This document shows positions 6,619-10,716 of a DNA stretch of 10,716 bases, piece after piece. A program made the translations under genes and the position numbers. Position 1 is the stretch's first letter. Each line of letters begins with the position of its first letter. Source of the stretch: Chitinophagaceae bacterium (GTDB lineage Bacteria; Bacteroidota; Bacteroidia; Chitinophagales; Chitinophagaceae); the NCBI GenBank assembly GCA_947483345.1, contig CANKNL010000084.1, forward strand, positions 1 through 10,716, read 5' to 3'. The notes below the pieces were generated by a model. That model worked only from the letters and a program-made list of their open reading frames with translations. It was not told where the DNA came from and ran no database searches.

Positions 6619-7551
6619 ATGTCTTCAATCATACAGGTTAAAAATCTATCCAAGCAATTCAACGATATTCAGGCTGTAAATGAGCTTTCATTTACTGTTG
6701 AAGAAGGCGATGTGTATGGCTTTTTGGGGCAAAATGGGGCTGGTAAATCCACCACAATCCGCATGTTGCTTACGCTGATAAAACCAACGGCCGGCGATAT
6801 CAGCATTTTTGGAAAAAGCCTTTCTAACTATCGCCAAGAAATATTAAAACAAGTTGGTGCGGTAATTGAAAAGCCCGATCTGTATAAATATTTATCGGCA
6901 TTTGACAACCTGGCCATTTTTGCCAAAATGAGTGGCATGAAACCCAACAGAGCCCTGTTATTGGATCAGTTAAAAATGGTAGGTCTTGAAGAAAGAGCTT
7001 TTAGTAAAGTAAAAACATTTAGTCAGGGCATGAAGCAAAGACTGGGTATTGCTGTGGCTTTGGTGCATAATCCGCAATTGATCATTTTAGATGAACCCAC
7101 TAATGGACTTGACCCACAAGGCATTGCTGATATGCGAAACCTGATCTTGCATTTGAGCCGGCAACTGGGAAAAACCATCGTTGTTTCTTCGCATCTGCTC
7201 AGCGAAATAGAACTGGTCGCAAACAGAATGCTGATCATTCACAAAGGCAAAAAAATAGTGGAAGGGGATGTGGCCGCATTGCTGGATCCTTCAAAATCAT
7301 TGGTGCAAATTGAAACAGACAATAATGTAATGGCAAGAGAAAAATTGGGGCTTACAAAGTGGGCGCCACTTATTCAGGATAATGCCTTATGCCTGCAGCT
7401 TAAAATGAATAAGGAAGCAGTACCACAGTTAATTACCGATCTGGTATCATTACAGGTGCAGCTGCTTTCGGTAAATCCAATGCATTCATTGGAAGATTAT
7501 TTTCTTTCACTAACAACTCAAGCCGGCCATGTGGAATCTTTTACAAATTGA
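6619..7551 (+). CDS. ABC transporter ATP-binding protein (ABC-2 exporter type)
   Basis: This 310-residue cytoplasmic ATPase powers the permease encoded next. Walker A is GQNGAGKST at residues 37-45. The Q-loop region lies around 78-84, the signature is the variant FSQGM at 134-138 (a form common in CcmA-like ABC-2 ATPases), Walker B is LIILDEP at 154-160, the D-loop is GLDP at 163-166, and the H-loop histidine is His192 in VVSSH. A C-terminal extension of about 90 residues follows, as in drug, antibiotic or Nos/Gld-type exporters. The ATG at 6619 is preferred to an upstream in-frame TTG at 6601 because that codon falls in a -7 promoter box. The gene ends inside the permease gene with a 23-base overlap. 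The substrate cannot be told from sequence. Confidence 0.93.
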   Translation: MSSIIQVKNLSKQFNDIQAVNELSFTVEEGDVYGFLGQNGAGKSTTIRMLLTLIKPTAGDISIFGKSLSNYRQEILKQVGAVIEKPDLYKYLSAFDNLAIFAKMSGMKPNRALLLDQLKMVGLEERAFSKVKTFSQGMKQRLGIAVALVHNPQLIILDEPTNGLDPQGIADMRNLILHLSRQLGKTIVVSSHLLSEIELVANRMLIIHKGKKIVEGDVAALLDPSKSLVQIETDNNVMAREKLGLTKWAPLIQDNALCLQLKMNKEAVPQLITDLVSLQVQLLSVNPMHSLEDYFLSLTTQAGHVESFTN

Positions 7552-8410
7552 ATTATTTAAAATATTTAAGAAACCAAGAACCTACCTGGCATTTGCCATC
7601 ATAGCCGCATTTATTTTTTTAATACAACTGGGCTTGCTTGTAAATGGAAAAGACTGGATGAAGTTCATGCTTGGGTCTTTAGATGAAACCATGAATATTG
7701 ATTACAATAAATTGGTGAACGGATATGCCGTTTGCTATTTTGTGCTCAATTTGCTATTGGTACATGTTCCCATTTTGGTTGCCCTTGTTGCCGGAGATGT
7801 GGTTTCGGGCGAAGCGAGTATGGGCACATTAAGATTACTCGCTGCTAAGCCGGTTAGCCGTACCCAAATAATTCTGGCTAAATATTTTGCAACGGCAGTG
7901 TATGTTTTTGCTTTGCTGTTATGGATTGCCATAATTTCTTTGGTAGTGAGTTTGGCTGTTTTTGGCAAAAACGATCTGGTAGTGGCAAAAACAAATGGTT
8001 TGCAACTGATAGAATCCGGTGATGTACTGTGGCGTTATTTTTTTGCGTTTGGTTTTGCCTTTATTGCCATGATGGTGGTGGCTGCTATTTCGCTGTTATT
8101 ATCTGTTTTATCAGAAAACTCCATAGGCCCGATAGTGGCTACTGTGGGTATTATCATTGTATGTACGTTAATCAGTGAAATGGAAATACCCCTGTATCAA
8201 AAATATATTAAACCTTACCTGTTCACTACTTATATGTTGGGCTGGAAAGGATTTTTTTATATCGGTTCTACAGATGATGGTGAAACGATTAAGGGGTCTA
8301 TACAGTATTTACCAGGTATTTTAAAAAGCATGGCGGCGTTGTTAATATATATTGTGGCACTAGTTTCTGCATCTGTTTTTATATTTCGTAAAAAAGATAT
8401 TTTATCATAA
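7529..8410 (+). CDS. ABC-2-type transporter permease
   Basis: A 293-residue inner-membrane subunit of the ABC-2 membrane superfamily. It opens with the typical short cytoplasmic helix (LLQIELFKIFKKPRTY) leading into the first membrane helix (about 19-40). About five further helices follow, near 66-92, 114-140, 167-195, 198-215 and 265-285. The motif VVSGEASMGTLRLLAAKPVS in the loop after the second helix is the family hallmark that contacts the ATPase. The region between helices 5 and 6 (about 216-264) holds an external polar loop (FYIGSTDDGETIKGSI). Its start overlaps the ATPase gene by 23 bases, so translation is probably coupled and a stable 2+2 complex is expected. It ends 9 bases before the LolA-like gene. 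Confidence 0.92.
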   Translation: MWNLLQIELFKIFKKPRTYLAFAIIAAFIFLIQLGLLVNGKDWMKFMLGSLDETMNIDYNKLVNGYAVCYFVLNLLLVHVPILVALVAGDVVSGEASMGTLRLLAAKPVSRTQIILAKYFATAVYVFALLLWIAIISLVVSLAVFGKNDLVVAKTNGLQLIESGDVLWRYFFAFGFAFIAMMVVAAISLLLSVLSENSIGPIVATVGIIIVCTLISEMEIPLYQKYIKPYLFTTYMLGWKGFFYIGSTDDGETIKGSIQYLPGILKSMAALLIYIVALVSASVFIFRKKDILS

Positions 8411-8419
8411 AAGTTTTCT

Positions 8420-9112
8420 ATGAGATCTGTTTTTCTGTTTTTTTTCCTGCTTCAACTTACGTCATCTGCACGGGCACAGGATATCAATACGTTGGTACAA
8501 AAAGTAAAAGATAAAATAAATCTGGTTAATGACTATGCGGCAAATGGTACCATGAAAACCAATGTGATCTTTTTAAAAGTTCCGGTTGCAACTGTAAAGC
8601 TGTTTTTTAAAAAGCCAAACCGGCTTAGAATTATCAATGAAAAAGGAATTTCTTTTATACCCAAGGGTGCCGTAAATATGAATATGAGTAATGTACTCAG
8701 CAGTGGTAAATACAGCGTGCTGGATGCCGGAACGGATAAAATTGGTAACGTGGTTGTAAAAGTGGTTAAATTATTGCCGGAAGATGATAATGCCGATGTG
8801 GTACTTTCTACTTTGTACATTGATGCAGTAAACCAGGTGATCCTTAAAACAAAAACCACAACCAGGGATAATGGAACTTATGAACTGCAAATGAGTTATG
8901 GAAAATTCATCAATTATGGCCTGCCGGATAAGATCATCTTTTCTTTTAACACCAAAGATTATAAAATGCCCAAGGGCGTTACTTTTGACTTTGAAGACGG
9001 CACAGAAAAGAAAAAAGTTGATGATAAAATTAAAAATAAAATGGGTAAAGTAGAAATTTACATCAGTGATTACACCATCAATAAAGGTATAGCAGACCAG
9101 GTATTTAATTAG
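8420..9112 (+). CDS. LolA-like periplasmic (outer-membrane lipoprotein carrier-type) protein
   Basis: This 230-residue exported protein has a signal peptide (residues 1-20, ending SARAQ) and the unclosed-barrel LolA/LolB-like fold pattern: an N-terminal helix (INTLVQKVKDKINLVNDY), strands with NGTMKTNVIFLKVPVATVKLFFKKPNRLRI, a long middle sheet, and a C-terminal DYTINKGIADQVFN resembling the closing segment of LolA-type proteins. The family binds hydrophobic acyl chains in the periplasm. Placement 9 bases behind an ABC exporter pair suggests it accepts or shuttles the exported lipophilic substrate. The LolCDE genes themselves are not here, and the permease is not a LolC/E type, so true lipoprotein sorting is less likely. 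A charged insertion (KKKVDDKIKNKMGK) is near the end. It is convergent with pdxA, only 23 bases between stops. Confidence 0.78.
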   Translation: MRSVFLFFFLLQLTSSARAQDINTLVQKVKDKINLVNDYAANGTMKTNVIFLKVPVATVKLFFKKPNRLRIINEKGISFIPKGAVNMNMSNVLSSGKYSVLDAGTDKIGNVVVKVVKLLPEDDNADVVLSTLYIDAVNQVILKTKTTTRDNGTYELQMSYGKFINYGLPDKIIFSFNTKDYKMPKGVTFDFEDGTEKKKVDDKIKNKMGKVEIYISDYTINKGIADQVFN

Positions 9113-9135
9113 AAAACTGAATATGATGAGAACTG

Positions 9136-10236
9136 TTACTCAGGTAGTTCACTGATCCGTTCATCAACCATATTGGCATTTACTACCGAACTCATTTTAT
9201 TAAGCGGATTTTTGTGCTGCCCGTCATACTCTTGTCTGCCAACAATAATGTCAACGCATTTAAAAATGGCTTCTCTTAATGAAGATTCATCGGCCTTTCC
9301 AGAGCCGGCAATATCAAAAGCTACGCCATGATCGGGAGAGGTTCTAACCCCAGGTAACCCGGCAGTATAATTAACGCCTTCGCCGATGGCCAATGATTTA
9401 AAGGGAATCAATCCCTGGTCGTGATACATGGCCAGCACTGCATCAAATTTTTCATAATGTCCGCGGGCAAAAAAAGCATCTGCCGGGTAAGGGCCAAAGC
9501 AAAAAATATCACGTTGTTTGGCCTCCTTAATGGCCGGCTTAATAATGTCCATTTCTTCTTTTCCAATAAGGCCTTCATCACCTGCATGCGGATTTAAACC
9601 CAGTACGGCAATTCTTGGTTTATTAATATTAAAATCTCTTTTTAAAGAATTGTTGATGATCTGCAGTTTGCTGATAATGCCTTCTCTGGTAATATGTTTG
9701 GCCACATCCTGTACAGGCAGATGTTCTGTTACAAGAGCCACCCGCATATTATCGGCAATCATAAACATGGCCACATCGGCAGCGCCATATACATTTTTAA
9801 GATAAGGGGTATGTCCTGTAAAGTTAAACTGATCAGACTGGGTATTGCTTTTATGAATGGGTGCTGTAACAAGGCCATCAATAAAATTATCTTTTAATGC
9901 CTTGGCAGCTATTGTCAAACTTTTAATGGCATATTTTCCGCCTATATCATTTAAGATACCCGGGTTTATGTTTACTTCCTCTTCCCAGCAGCTAAACAGG
10001 TTAATCTGTTTGTGGTTGATCCGGTTTAATTCTTTAACACTGGTAAAATTGATATTTATTTCAGGCAGACCTTTTCTGTAAAAGTTAAGCACTTTGTTAT
10101 TCCCAAAAACTACCGGTGTACAAATATCCAGTATGCGGTTATCTGACAGTGTTTTAATAATGATTTCTATTCCAATGCCGTTTATATCGCCGCAGCTGAT
10201 ACCGATAACAGGTTTATTTTCAAAAGCAGAACTCAT
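9136..10236 (-). CDS. pdxA: 4-hydroxythreonine-4-phosphate dehydrogenase PdxA
   Basis: PdxA is a cytosolic NAD-dependent enzyme that oxidises 4-phosphohydroxy-L-threonine in the DXP-dependent pathway to pyridoxal 5'-phosphate; its product feeds PdxJ. The 366-residue protein carries all the family blocks: GDINGIGIE at 17-25 (a Bacteroidota variant of GDPAGIGPE), VTAPIHKSN (123-131), GHTPYL (141-146), LGLNPHAGDEG (212-222), FGPYPADAFF (247-256), MYHDQGL (270-276) and GLPGVRTSPDHGVAFDIAG (293-311). The metal ligands His142, His217 and His272 are present. I chose the ATG at 10236; an upstream in-frame TTG would add ten unrelated hydrophobic residues and lies next to a possible -7 box (TATTTTTA, 10256-10263 on the minus strand, 19 bases before the ATG). 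No terminator separates its end from the convergent LolA-like gene. Confidence 0.97.
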   Translation of the reverse strand: MSSAFENKPVIGISCGDINGIGIEIIIKTLSDNRILDICTPVVFGNNKVLNFYRKGLPEININFTSVKELNRINHKQINLFSCWEEEVNINPGILNDIGGKYAIKSLTIAAKALKDNFIDGLVTAPIHKSNTQSDQFNFTGHTPYLKNVYGAADVAMFMIADNMRVALVTEHLPVQDVAKHITREGIISKLQIINNSLKRDFNINKPRIAVLGLNPHAGDEGLIGKEEMDIIKPAIKEAKQRDIFCFGPYPADAFFARGHYEKFDAVLAMYHDQGLIPFKSLAIGEGVNYTAGLPGVRTSPDHGVAFDIAGSGKADESSLREAIFKCVDIIVGRQEYDGQHKNPLNKMSSVVNANMVDERISELPE

Positions 10237-10367
10237 GTTTACAATAATTAGGATGTAAAAATACAATTTCTTAACTGTATTATTTAATATAGGATACTTT
10301 TCAAATACAGGCGTAAATTCAACCTGATCTTATTTATAATGGAGAGAGAATTAATGCTGTAAATAAA

Positions 10368-10399
10368 GAGGCCGTCTCATTTACAAATGAGACGGCCTC
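10368..10399 (-). terminator. Intrinsic terminator behind the T9SS cargo gene
   Basis: A perfect 15-bp inverted repeat (10368-10382 and 10385-10399; arm GAGGCCGTCTCATTT on the plus strand) is split by two bases, so the real loop is a few bases larger. On the minus strand the stem is followed by TTTATTTA, a U-rich tail. It lies 17 bases after the stop at 10417 and so ends the minus-strand transcript before pdxA. The plus-strand tail is not T-rich. Confidence 0.88.
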
Positions 10400-10416
10400 C
10401 TGGTATACTTATTTAA

Positions 10417-10716
10417 TTACCGCACAATAATTAATTGCTTTACAATTTTTTCAAACGGTGTATCAATCAATAAAGCATAAACACCTTCGCTAAATTTATC
10501 CAGACTTAAATTAACGTTATTATACCCTTTGGTTAAATTGTGTTTCTGTACTAAAACGGTAGATCCCAATTTATCCAGCAAGGTAATTGTTGCCTGTGTA
10601 TTTACTTCCGTGTACACCGTTACACTAACATGATTGTTTGCAGGGTTAGGCATAATGGTAACCGGAATATGAGTTGGGGTTTTTCTTATGATTAAAATAT
10701 TGCTGTATTTTATTTC
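10417..10716 (-). CDS. C-terminal end of a T9SS-secreted protein (sorting domain; 5' part outside window)
   Basis: The last 99 residues of a larger protein are readable; the frame stays open to the right edge, so an internal ATG at 10653 is not the true start. The segment begins with a beta-strand sequence (IKYSNILIIRK) typical of the domain just before the signal, and continues with MPNPANNHVSVTV, the standard PNP opening of the type-A sorting domain. The strands ATITLLDKLGSTVL, NNVNLSLDKFSEGVYALLI and the terminal KIVKQLIIVR complete it. By family knowledge, this domain directs transport across the outer membrane by the type IX (Por) system and is cleaved on arrival. The functional part of the protein is not visible, so its activity is unknown. 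A strong terminator follows the stop. Confidence 0.92.
   Translation of the reverse strand, partial: EIKYSNILIIRKTPTHIPVTIMPNPANNHVSVTVYTEVNTQATITLLDKLGSTVLVQKHNLTKGYNNVNLSLDKFSEGVYALLIDTPFEKIVKQLIIVR

Noticed and set aside
9113..9135. Convergent terminator between the LolA-like gene and pdxA
   Set aside because: Only a 5-base inverted repeat (GAACT with AGTTC) that runs into pdxA coding sequence was found; there is no stable stem or T-tract.
9518..10081. Several plus-strand frames opposite pdxA
   Set aside because: All are antisense shadows of a complete pdxA with every family motif present, and they show no domain of their own.
10237..10266. TTG at 10266 as start of pdxA
   Set aside because: The ten extra residues are hydrophobic and unlike the PdxA N-terminus; ATG at 10236 places the glycine-rich GDINGIG motif at the usual distance.

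Overview
The window is AT-rich chromosomal DNA of a Bacteroidota bacterium, most likely in or near the Chitinophagaceae. Four signs support this: a C-terminal type IX secretion (T9SS) sorting domain at the right edge, a TonB-dependent receptor with an N-terminal carboxypeptidase-like domain, promoter boxes of the phylum-specific TTTG-N20-TAnnTTTG type, and few Shine-Dalgarno sites. No IS element, CRISPR array, tRNA or rRNA was seen.

Layout. Bases 1-1199 (minus) hold the DNA repair ATPase gene radA, cut at its 3' end by the window edge. Bases 1200-1702 are a gene-free divergent intergenic region with one strong hairpin, followed by a near-consensus promoter firing rightward. From 1703 to 9112 all genes are on the plus strand and closely spaced: TonB-dependent receptor, 2TM-domain protein, secreted helical (TPR-like) protein, two tandem paralogous multi-spanning membrane proteins, a small winged-helix regulator, an ABC ATPase, its ABC-2-type permease, and a LolA-like periplasmic protein. 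On the minus strand from the right come the end of a large T9SS-secreted protein (10417 to the edge) with its own terminator, then pdxA (9136-10236), which converges on the LolA-like gene.

How the genes may work together. radA and pdxA are housekeeping genes flanking an envelope-related cluster. The cluster looks like two or three transcription units: (i) receptor, 2TM protein and secreted helical protein from the promoter at 1655-1686; (ii) the paralogous membrane pair plus winged-helix regulator, translationally linked, with a 34-bp near-perfect palindrome in front; (iii) ATPase, permease and LolA-like protein behind a -7 box at 6596-6603. My working inference is that unit (ii) is a membrane-sensor/cytoplasmic-regulator module controlling itself and perhaps its neighbours. 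No function has been demonstrated from sequence alone, and the transported substrate cannot be read from the DNA.
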